Positions 1 to 4,343 of a stretch of DNA of 7,123 bases are shown piece after piece (within the stretch, counting starts at the first letter, position 1; each line of letters opens with the position of its first letter). This DNA is from Deltaproteobacteria bacterium (GTDB taxonomy: Bacteria > Desulfobacterota > DSM-4660 > Desulfatiglandales > Desulfatiglandaceae). A program made the translations under genes and the position numbers. The notes below the pieces were generated by a model that searched no databases, was not told where the DNA came from, and saw only the letters and a list, made by a program, of their open reading frames with translations. The stretch covers positions 1 to 7,123 of the forward strand of contig QMLZ01000144.1 in the NCBI GenBank assembly GCA_003646995.1. Reading direction: 5' to 3'.

Positions 1-20
1 TAACTTCTCGCTTCTGTTTT

Positions 21-48
21 AGCTGAAAGCTGATCGCTGATGGCTGAA
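21..48. repeat. Heptamer tandem array, block A (NGCTGAN)
   Basis: Four consecutive 7-base units (starting at 21, 28, 35 and 42) all fit NGCTGAN, with only the first and last base varying. The same unit recurs at 130-164 and 571-605. There are no spacers of constant length and no long identical unit, so this is a degenerate short tandem repeat and not a CRISPR. The function is unknown. Heptameric short tandem repeats (STRR) are known from filamentous cyanobacteria; similarity to those is by format only. Confidence 0.75.
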
Positions 49-67
49 AACTTGCCTGTCCTTTTAA

Positions 68-113
68 TCTTGAACCTTGATCCTTTGACCTTGTGACCTT
101 GCGCCTTGTACCT
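68..113. repeat. Heptamer tandem array, CCTTGNN family
   Basis: CCTTG-like cores start at 68, 75, 82, 89, 97, 104 and 111 (the last one truncated), a spacing of 7, 7, 7, 8, 7 and 7 bases. The core is CCTTG with two variable bases between copies. It lies between heptamer blocks A and B but has a different core sequence, so at least two heptamer families sit side by side here. No coding potential is evident across it. Confidence 0.7.
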
Positions 114-130
114 CCCGCCCTTCGGGCGGG
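114..130. other. GC-rich perfect hairpin
   Basis: A 7-base perfect inverted repeat (CCCGCCC and GGGCGGG) closes a three-base loop, TTC. It directly joins the CCTTGNN array to heptamer block B. No T-run follows on either strand, so it is not a canonical Rho-independent terminator. It could still be a transcription pause or a boundary of a repeat unit. Confidence 0.6.
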
Positions 131-164
131 GCTGACCGCCGATCGCTGACAGCTGATAGCTTTG
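130..164. repeat. Heptamer tandem array, block B (NGCTGAN)
   Basis: Five 7-base units start at 130, 137, 144, 151 and 158. Four fit NGCTGAN closely (one has GCCGA in place of GCTGA) and the last is a partial match. The block matches block C (571-605) at about 30 of 35 positions in the same orientation. Blocks B and C therefore bracket the 406-base non-coding stretch 165-570 as direct repeats. Confidence 0.75.
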
Positions 165-175
165 CCGTAGGCAAA
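161..175 (+). terminator. Small perfect hairpin, weak terminator candidate
   Basis: TTTGCC (161-166) and GGCAAA (170-175) form a perfect 6-base stem with a three-base loop. A short T-rich stretch (CATTTT) follows. The stem is short and only half GC, so termination of a gene lying left of the window is possible but weakly supported. Confidence 0.25.
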
Positions 176-316
176 CATTTTCCCACCATTATGTGTAATT
201 TTTTACCAACTATGGAAACTCTTTTCACACGGCTCAGTTATTTCTGTAAAGAGAGATTAATAGTTAACTTATTGAAATAATTTGCCGATTAAAAAAGCCA
301 TGAGACCTATCCTACT

Positions 317-332
317 TGGCATTACTCTTGCT
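317..332 (+). promoter_or_regulatory. Sigma-54 (RpoN) promoter
   Basis: The sequence TGGCATTACTCTTGCT matches the -24/-12 consensus TGGCACGNNNNTTGCW except at two bases, with exact spacing between the GG and GC dinucleotides. Transcription would start near 342-344. The first gene downstream is the MerR-type regulator at 607, which gives a leader of about 260 bases. Exosortase/PEP-CTERM systems are known to be associated with the PrsK/PrsR two-component pair and sigma-54 promoters, which fits the sugar transferase further along. The activator binding site was not identified. A chance match cannot be excluded. Confidence 0.55.
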
Positions 333-375
333 GTACTGAACCTGAAGTTAAAGCTAGATTTAATAAAAATTGAGA

Positions 376-403
376 GTTAAAATTCCTGTCCGTGCATTTT
401 AAC
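376..403 (+). other. Inverted repeat in the predicted leader
   Basis: GTTAAAA (376-382) and TTTTAAC (397-403) are perfect 7-base complementary arms around a 14-base loop. It lies about 35 bases after the start site predicted from the sigma-54 element. It could be an operator or a leader hairpin. The arms are AT-rich, so RNA stability would be low. Confidence 0.35.
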
Positions 404-570
404 CTCAATATTTTTCACATTTATTTTTGCTCTTGCTTGTGCCCTTGTTATTCGCGGGCAGGAGGGATTGCGGCAAGGGTTTAACTCTGATTTTGAGAAA
501 AAACTTAGCGATATTAAAGTGTTATTCGGTTGAACCCATTGTAACCGAAGGGGGCGGAGCCTACCCGCTG

Positions 571-605
571 GGCTGACCGCTGATAGCTGAGAGCTGATAG
601 CTTCT
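571..605. repeat. Heptamer tandem array, block C (NGCTGAN)
   Basis: Five 7-base units start at 571, 578, 585, 592 and 599. The first four fit NGCTGAN and the last is partial. The block ends two bases before the ATG of the MerR gene and supplies the in-frame TAG stop (598-600) just upstream of it. No Shine-Dalgarno sequence remains between array and start codon. Confidence 0.75.
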
Positions 606-606
606 T

Positions 607-942
607 ATGTTTCCCACCTTTTCCATAGGCCAAGTTAGCAAACAACTTGACGTCTCGTGCCACACACTCCGATTCTGGGAAAAGGAGCTTGGGGATATCA
701 TTATGCCACTTCGTACAAGTGGGGGCCAGAGGCGCTATACTACTGAACACGTAGAAACAATCAGAGAAATCAAGAGGCTAAGAGACAATGGTTTCAGCCT
801 TGCCGAGATTAAGGCCAGGATGAGGGGTCAAGATCCTAACAACAATAATAGAAAATTAGAAATAGTTGATCGCGTCGCCAATGAAATAGCAGAAATCGTC
901 CGCCTAGCCCTAAACAGCTTACTTGAGAAAAGCGAGAAATGA
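607..942 (+). CDS. MerR-family transcriptional regulator (small, HTH only plus short coiled coil)
   Basis: This 111-residue protein is a DNA-binding regulator of the MerR superfamily. The helix-turn-helix covers roughly residues 5-26 (FSIGQVSKQLDVS...LRFWE) and the wing carries SGGQRRYT at 38-45; this region is the family hallmark. Residues 46-75 complete the winged-helix domain. Residues 83-110 look like a short dimerising helix. There is no effector domain and only one cysteine (Cys18), so metal sensing of the classical MerR type is unlikely. ATG 607 is the first possible start because an in-frame TAG lies at 598-600, although no clear ribosome binding site is visible. A MerR protein ahead of a polysaccharide locus suggests a local regulator of that locus, but this is inference. 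The two accessory modules between it and the glycan genes may have arrived later. Confidence 0.88.
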   Translation: MFPTFSIGQVSKQLDVSCHTLRFWEKELGDIIMPLRTSGGQRRYTTEHVETIREIKRLRDNGFSLAEIKARMRGQDPNNNNRKLEIVDRVANEIAEIVRLALNSLLEKSEK

Positions 943-953
943 TGGCCAGTAAG

Positions 954-986
954 TGGTGCCAACCTCCAATGAATCTCCGAGCACCA
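954..986 (+). promoter_or_regulatory. Inverted repeat just before the nucleotidyltransferase start
   Basis: TGGTGC (954-959) and GCACCA (981-986) are perfect 6-base inverted arms. The right arm ends one base before the ATG at 988, where a ribosome binding site would normally sit, and no Shine-Dalgarno is visible. It could be an operator for autoregulation or an RNA hairpin that limits translation. Chance is possible at this arm length. Confidence 0.3.
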
Positions 987-987
987 A

Positions 988-1503
988 ATGATCTACGAAG
1001 ATATTCTTAGAGAATTCGAGCTACAACAAGTTCGTTATGTAGTGGTTGGGGGCGTTGCAGTGAATCTTTACGGATATGCACGACTCACAGTTGATCTAGA
1101 TGTAATGATAGACCTTGCTGAGGAAAATCTATTCAAGGTCGTTTCAATCATGGATAGGTTAGGATATAAACCAAGAGTTCCGGTTAAGCCAGGTGAGATC
1201 ATATCACCTGCAAAAAGAAACGAATGGATAGAAAAGAAAGGTGCAGTAGTATTTACGTTTGTTCATCTAGATCGGCCTTACAGACATTTAGATATTTTCC
1301 TCAATAATCCCATTGACTTCGAAAAAACGTATTCAAGGAGCAAGATTTTCCAGGTGGGAAATGTGAAAATAAGGGTTGCAAGCATAGAAGATCTTATTGC
1401 TATGAAACAAGTCAGCAAAAGGCCAAGGGATCTAGAAGACATTGGCCAACTCCAAAAACTTAATGAATTGATCAGAGCGGGGAAGAATACAGATGACTCT
1501 TGA
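988..1503 (+). CDS. Nucleotidyltransferase, AbiEii / DUF6036-like
   Basis: This 171-residue protein has the minimal polymerase-beta-type nucleotidyltransferase fold. A GG motif at 21-22 (VVGGVAVNLYGYAR) precedes the metal-binding pair D36-x-D38 (TVDLDVMID), and a third acidic residue is likely D102 (HLDIF). The C-terminal stretch 140-151 has lysine and RPRDLEDI, typical of the AbiEii/DUF6036 group. All catalytic positions that can be seen are intact. Members of this superfamily occur as toxins of AbiE-type systems or as antitoxins that modify a partner. Which role applies here is not shown by the sequence. The gene overlaps the next one by 11 bases (1493-1503), so the two are co-translated and probably form one functional module. 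Several arginine codons are AGA or AGG, and the base composition is more AT-rich than the glycan genes, consistent with acquired cargo. Confidence 0.82.
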   Translation: MIYEDILREFELQQVRYVVVGGVAVNLYGYARLTVDLDVMIDLAEENLFKVVSIMDRLGYKPRVPVKPGEIISPAKRNEWIEKKGAVVFTFVHLDRPYRHLDIFLNNPIDFEKTYSRSKIFQVGNVKIRVASIEDLIAMKQVSKRPRDLEDIGQLQKLNELIRAGKNTDDS

Positions 1504-1741
1504 AGAACTTTACAAATATGCTTACGTGAAGCAGCCGCTCAATGAAGTCTATAAAGACCCTTCTATGGTACCCGAAGAGTTTATCTTAGAGTGGTACAAA
1601 GACGCCTATGATTATCAACGCTCGCACTCAGAAGAGGAACTCGCAGAATTTGTACGTTTGACACCCCAGCAAATTTTGGAATGGTTAGAGGAGGCCGTAG
1701 AGTTTGTCTGGGAGGCCAGCAAGAACTGGAAAGCATCCTAG
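1493..1741 (+). CDS. Small acidic protein, unrecognised partner of the nucleotidyltransferase
   Basis: I do not recognise the family of this 82-residue protein. It is strongly acidic, with about 18 Asp/Glu against 8 Lys/Arg, and rich in aromatic residues. It appears mostly helical, with a C-terminal amphipathic segment around 57-76 (LTPQQILEWLEEAVEFVWEA). There is no signal peptide or membrane segment. The ATG at 1493 overlaps the end of the nucleotidyltransferase gene by 11 bases, and a GGGGA sequence about 9 bases upstream can serve as ribosome binding site. Its size, charge and tight coupling fit a toxin-antitoxin partner, but this is inference from context. The last residues (Ala-Ser) and the TAG stop lie inside the first units of the octamer array that starts at 1732, so the original C-terminus may have been replaced or trimmed. 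Confidence 0.65.
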   Translation: MTLEELYKYAYVKQPLNEVYKDPSMVPEEFILEWYKDAYDYQRSHSEEELAEFVRLTPQQILEWLEEAVEFVWEASKNWKAS

Positions 1742-1803
1742 CTTTCTCGCTTCCCAGCATTCCAGCTTCCTAGCCTCCTAGCATTCTAGCTTGCAAGCAT
1801 GTA
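1732..1803. repeat. Octamer tandem array (MGCNNYCY), nine units
   Basis: Nine uninterrupted 8-base units start at 1732 and every 8 bases to 1796. Seven fit MGCNNYCY exactly (for example AGCTTCCT and AGCCTCCT) and the last two are degenerate. The first two units lie across the 3' end and TAG stop of the 82-residue gene. The variable inner pair is mostly TT or AT here, unlike the GC-rich copy at 6770-6833. The junctions create repeated CTAG tetramers. Confidence 0.85.
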
Positions 1804-1805
1804 TG

Positions 1806-1826
1806 ATTCAAAACTCAAAATTCAAA
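1806..1826. repeat. AT-rich heptamer array (AYTCAAA), three units
   Basis: Three perfect 7-base units start at 1806, 1813 and 1820. They are embedded between two octamer arrays, so 7-base and 8-base families alternate within the same gap. Confidence 0.6.
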
Positions 1827-1834
1827 ATCAGCCA

Positions 1835-1881
1835 AGCTGCCCGGCAGTCTAGCGGTTGGCTTTCTAGCTGTTACGCCTTTT
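1835..1881. repeat. Degenerate octamer array
   Basis: Octamers of the MGCNNYCY family start at 1835, 1843 and 1851, followed after a one-base phase slip by units at 1866 and 1874. Only the first fits the consensus exactly. The order AGCTGCCC then GGCAGTCT resembles two neighbouring units of the array at 6318-6385 when that array is read on its minus strand. Confidence 0.55.
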
Positions 1882-1887
1882 CTAGCT

Positions 1888-1940
1888 TTGAACGTTTTAT
1901 GGTATGGAAACTAGACTAAAACTCTTGAAGTCGTTACCAT
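1888..1940 (+). promoter_or_regulatory. Possible promoter/operator of the MNT-HEPN operon
   Basis: A TTGAAC (1888-1893) and a TAGACT (1912-1917) with an 18-base spacer resemble -35 and -10 elements, each matching 4 of 6 consensus bases. ATGGTA (1899-1904) and TACCAT (1935-1940) form a perfect 6-base inverted repeat overlapping this region. Toxin-antitoxin operons are often autoregulated, so an operator here is reasonable, but both signals are weak. Confidence 0.25.
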
Positions 1941-1986
1941 GTGGGATCGTTAGCTCTGGAAGCAGGGGTGCGAGGAGCGAAGGTCA

Positions 1987-2355
1987 ATGACTTTGAGTGA
2001 AGCTGACATTCGTTATTACAGGTCTAAGGCTGAGATCCGCCGAAAGAAAGAGCTACAAGAGCTCGGTGAAAGATATGCGCTTGCTTGGAATTTGGCGCGT
2101 CGGGCAGCAAAGCTGTTAAAGGAGAAGTTTGGCGCCACAAGAGTTGTAGCTTTTGGTTCGCTTCTGCAGCAAGAAACCTTTACTCCTTGGTCAGATGTTG
2201 ATATTGCTGCGTGGGGGATACCGGCTTTAGATACTTTCAAAGCTATGGGAGAGGTGATGGACCTGAGCAGCGAAATAGATATCTCACTTGTTGATATGGC
2301 TACCTGTAAAGAACCCTTGAAGTCAACTATCGAAAGAGAAGGTCGAGAAATATGA
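1987..2355 (+). CDS. MNT-domain nucleotidyltransferase, MntA-like antitoxin
   Basis: This 122-residue protein carries a minimal nucleotidyltransferase domain after a helical, charged N-terminal extension of about 48 residues. The signature GS at 57-58 (VVAFGSLL) is followed 11 residues later by D70-x-D72 (WSDVDIAAWG), and D98 (EIDISLVD) is the likely third metal ligand, so catalysis should be intact. In characterised MntA/HepT pairs the antitoxin AMPylates a tyrosine of the HEPN ribonuclease and silences it. Here the stop overlaps the start of the HEPN gene by 4 bases (ATGA), the usual sign of translational coupling. An AGGAG at 1973-1977 lies 9 bases before the ATG and supports this start. 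The pair sits between octamer arrays on both sides, suggesting an inserted cassette. Confidence 0.85.
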   Translation: MTLSEADIRYYRSKAEIRRKKELQELGERYALAWNLARRAAKLLKEKFGATRVVAFGSLLQQETFTPWSDVDIAAWGIPALDTFKAMGEVMDLSSEIDISLVDMATCKEPLKSTIEREGREI

Positions 2356-2837
2356 CGGAACGATACCTGGTGGCTGCTGGCAGAATTCGTGGTGAGCTCA
2401 AGGAATTGGAGCAGGTGGTATATAGAGCTAAAAGAGCAATGGAATTAGCCAGCATACGCCCTGATGAGCAAGACATATTTCTTGATTCGGTAGCTTTAAA
2501 TCTCCACGATTTTTATACAGGAGTCGAACGAATTTTCCGTAATATTGCAAGCCTGGTTGACAGAAGTGTACCAGAAGGAGCAGATTGGCACAGAGAACTA
2601 TTAAAGCAGATGCAAACAGATCTGCCTCAGGTAAGACCAGCAGTTTTATCGGCGTCCATAGGTATGGCATTAGATGAGTATCTGAGCTTCAGACATGTAG
2701 TGCGTAATATTTATGCTTTTCAATTTGATAAGGAGAGATTAGGGAAACTGGTTGGTGAGCTAAGTCCTTGTTTTAAGGGATTAAGCACAGAATTGCTCGC
2801 GTTTGTGGATTTCCTGGAGAAAATTGGTTCTGCTTAA
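2352..2837 (+). CDS. HEPN-domain protein, HepT-like toxin candidate
   Basis: This 161-residue, mostly helical protein is encoded directly after the MNT antitoxin with a 4-base overlap. The motif at 113-126 (FRHVVRNIYAFQFD) aligns with the HEPN ribonuclease motif RX4HXY: R114, four residues, N119, one residue, Y121. The position of the catalytic histidine is therefore occupied by asparagine (codon AAT, 2706-2708), while the tyrosine that is AMPylated in HepT is kept. Either this subfamily uses a different catalytic residue, such as H115, or this copy is a weakened or inactive nuclease. The rest of the frame is intact, so it is not an obvious pseudogene. In known systems HepT is a tRNA or mRNA nuclease that arrests growth and is held off by MntA. 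Assignment to HEPN rests on this motif, the helical composition and the partner. Confidence 0.8.
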   Translation: MTERYLVAAGRIRGELKELEQVVYRAKRAMELASIRPDEQDIFLDSVALNLHDFYTGVERIFRNIASLVDRSVPEGADWHRELLKQMQTDLPQVRPAVLSASIGMALDEYLSFRHVVRNIYAFQFDKERLGKLVGELSPCFKGLSTELLAFVDFLEKIGSA

Positions 2838-2867
2838 ATCCTATGAGGTCCGGTTGCCCATGTGCTC

Positions 2868-2915
2868 CGCTGCCCAGCCTCCTAGCTTCCTCGCTTTCAA
2901 GCATCCCAGCAATAC
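2868..2915. repeat. Octamer tandem array (MGCNNYCY), six units
   Basis: Six consecutive 8-base units start at 2868, 2876, 2884, 2892, 2900 and 2908; four fit MGCNNYCY exactly. The units AGCCTCCT and AGCTTCCT are shared with the array at 1732-1803 but in the opposite order. With that array it brackets the MNT-HEPN operon in the same orientation. Confidence 0.8.
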
Positions 2916-2918
2916 TCG

Positions 2919-2939
2919 ATTAATAATTAAAAATTGAAC
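2919..2939. repeat. AT-rich heptamer array (ATTRAAN-like), three units
   Basis: Three 7-base units start at 2919, 2926 and 2933, each beginning ATT. They end five bases before the ATG of the sugar transferase at 2945. They contribute the nearest in-frame stop (TAA 2924-2926) and leave no room for a Shine-Dalgarno sequence. Confidence 0.5.
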
Positions 2940-2944
2940 GCTGG

Positions 2945-4342
2945 ATGTTCCGCTTATTCCGCCAATATATCTCCATCCGCCAACTCTTCTTTGTAGTAGG
3001 CGAAGGAGTTCTTATCTTCCTGGCAGTCAGCCTCGCCTCTTTTATAATGTTTGGAGAGGACGTGGGCTTTATGCTCATGATGAAAGATATTTGGATCAAG
3101 GTTTTAGTAATTGCCCTAGTCACACAGCTTAGCCTTTATTTCAACGATCTTTACGAATTCAAGACCTCTGATAGGACCCTGGAGGTAGCGTCACGCCTTG
3201 TACAAGCCATCGGCATTACCTCTATTGTCCTTGCTATTCTCTATTATGTTTGGCCAGAGCTTATTATTGGCCGGTGGATTTTTTTTGGCAGCGTGTTGGT
3301 GCTTGTTGGTTTCTTGGTTTCTTGGCGGATTCTTTACTCGGCTGTCATCCGCAAGAAGATGTTTACTGAGAAGGCTATCATGCTTGGAGATGGCCAACTT
3401 GCCATGGATATCCTAAAGGAGGTGAATGAAAGTCCAGACCTTAGTTATGACATAAGGGCCTTGGTCACGAATGGCAACAGGCAAGCAGTGGAAAAATTTT
3501 TTGGGGCGTCAAGAATTATAAATGGCTTTGACCACATTTGTGATCTGGCAGAAGAGGAAAAGGTCGACAGTATAATAGTGGCCCTCGATGAAAAGAGAGG
3601 GATTTTTCCTTACAGGCAGCTTCTCAATTGCAAAGTGAGAGGCATAAATGTCATAGATGGGGAGAGCTTCTATGAGCGCATATCTGGTAGGCTATTGGTC
3701 GAAAGGATAAATCCCAGTTGGTTGATATTCTCCGAAGGTTTCCGGAAATCCAGATTCGTTAGGATAAGCAAACGCGTAGTGGACTTTCTTACCGCGGGCC
3801 TCCTCTTGATTGTTTTTGCTCCCATTGGGCTAGTAACAGCCATCGCTATCAAGCTTGACAGCCCAGGTCCAGTGCTTTTTTCTCAGGACAGGGTAGGGCA
3901 AGATGGGAAGGTATTTAAGATTTACAAGTTTCGCTCAATGAGGGCAGATGCTGAAAAGCTTACCGGTCCTGTATGGGCCATGGAGGATGACCCAAGAATA
4001 ACGCGAGTAGGCCGTATTATCAGAAAGCTGAGGATTGATGAGGTCCCCCAGTTATGGAATGTTTTCAAGGGTGACATGAGCTTTGTTGGTCCGAGGCCTG
4101 AGCGGCCGTTTTTCGTGGAGCAACTCAAAAAGAAAATTCCCTATTACAATGAACGCTTTACCGTCAAGCCAGGAGTTACTGGATGGGCCCAAGTTAAGTA
4201 TCCGTATGGTGCATCTGAGAAGGATGCCCTGGAAAAACTTAAGTATGACCTGTACTACATCAAGAATATGTCCATATTTATGGACCTACTGGTTATATTC
4301 CAGACTACCAAGATTGTTTTGCTTGGCCGTGGAGCAAGATGA
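2945..4342 (+). CDS. Polyprenyl-phosphate sugar-1-phosphate transferase, PEP-CTERM/XrtA-associated type (EpsB/WbaP family)
   Basis: This 465-residue inner-membrane enzyme transfers a sugar-1-phosphate from a nucleotide sugar to undecaprenyl phosphate and so starts a surface glycan. The N-terminal half has four hydrophobic segments (about 13-35, 51-67, 88-103 and 111-133), followed by a Rossmann-like region from 143 (IMLGDGQLA) to about 235. The catalytic domain starts with KRVVD and a re-entrant hydrophobic segment (276-301). It continues with SPGPVLFSQDRVG (306-318), YKFRSMR (327-333), the Asp-Glu dyad D365-E366 in RIDEVPQLWN, and VGPRPE (381-386). The opening MFRLFRQYISIRQ and the total length resemble the group described as PEP-CTERM-system sugar transferase (TIGR03013), which suggests an exosortase locus nearby. 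The ATG at 2945 fits the family's N-terminus although no ribosome binding site is visible. Sugar specificity cannot be read from the sequence. Confidence 0.92.
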   Translation: MFRLFRQYISIRQLFFVVGEGVLIFLAVSLASFIMFGEDVGFMLMMKDIWIKVLVIALVTQLSLYFNDLYEFKTSDRTLEVASRLVQAIGITSIVLAILYYVWPELIIGRWIFFGSVLVLVGFLVSWRILYSAVIRKKMFTEKAIMLGDGQLAMDILKEVNESPDLSYDIRALVTNGNRQAVEKFFGASRIINGFDHICDLAEEEKVDSIIVALDEKRGIFPYRQLLNCKVRGINVIDGESFYERISGRLLVERINPSWLIFSEGFRKSRFVRISKRVVDFLTAGLLLIVFAPIGLVTAIAIKLDSPGPVLFSQDRVGQDGKVFKIYKFRSMRADAEKLTGPVWAMEDDPRITRVGRIIRKLRIDEVPQLWNVFKGDMSFVGPRPERPFFVEQLKKKIPYYNERFTVKPGVTGWAQVKYPYGASEKDALEKLKYDLYYIKNMSIFMDLLVIFQTTKIVLLGRGAR

Positions 4343-4343
4343 G

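Larger units (their letters stand above)
165..570. other. Non-coding regulatory-looking stretch
   Basis: No open frame of convincing length or coding character occurs here on either strand; the longest ATG-initiated frame I traced, from 191, runs 29 codons. The stretch is AT-rich compared with its flanks. It contains a sigma-54-type promoter (317-332), a GTTAAAA/TTTTAAC inverted repeat (376-403) and an AT-rich palindrome GTAA-N4-TTAC (195-206). Direct-repeat heptamer blocks bound it. No tRNA or riboswitch class was recognised. Confidence 0.5.

Noticed and set aside
191..280. Small open frame of 29 codons starting at 191
   Set aside because: It has no ribosome binding site and no recognisable motif; its length is expected by chance in AT-rich DNA.
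21..605. CRISPR array
   Set aside because: Units are 7 bases, degenerate and contiguous, without spacers; no cas genes are present.
514..750. Minus-strand frame of 78 codons
   Set aside because: It crosses the heptamer array and runs antisense to the conserved HTH of the MerR gene; the residue composition shows no domain.
1732..1881. Integron attC site or insertion-sequence end
   Set aside because: There are no integrase core sites, no long palindrome and no transposase; the 8-base periodicity explains the short matches.
2016..2670. Minus-strand frames opposite the MNT and HEPN genes
   Set aside because: They are antisense shadows of two well-supported, overlapping genes and have no recognisable motif or ribosome binding site.
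4083..4343. In-frame extension of the AsnB reading frame upstream to an ATG at 4083
   Set aside because: It would lie entirely over the conserved catalytic end of the sugar transferase and bury the Cys2 nucleophile at residue 89. The MCGI start at 4344 is required by the family.
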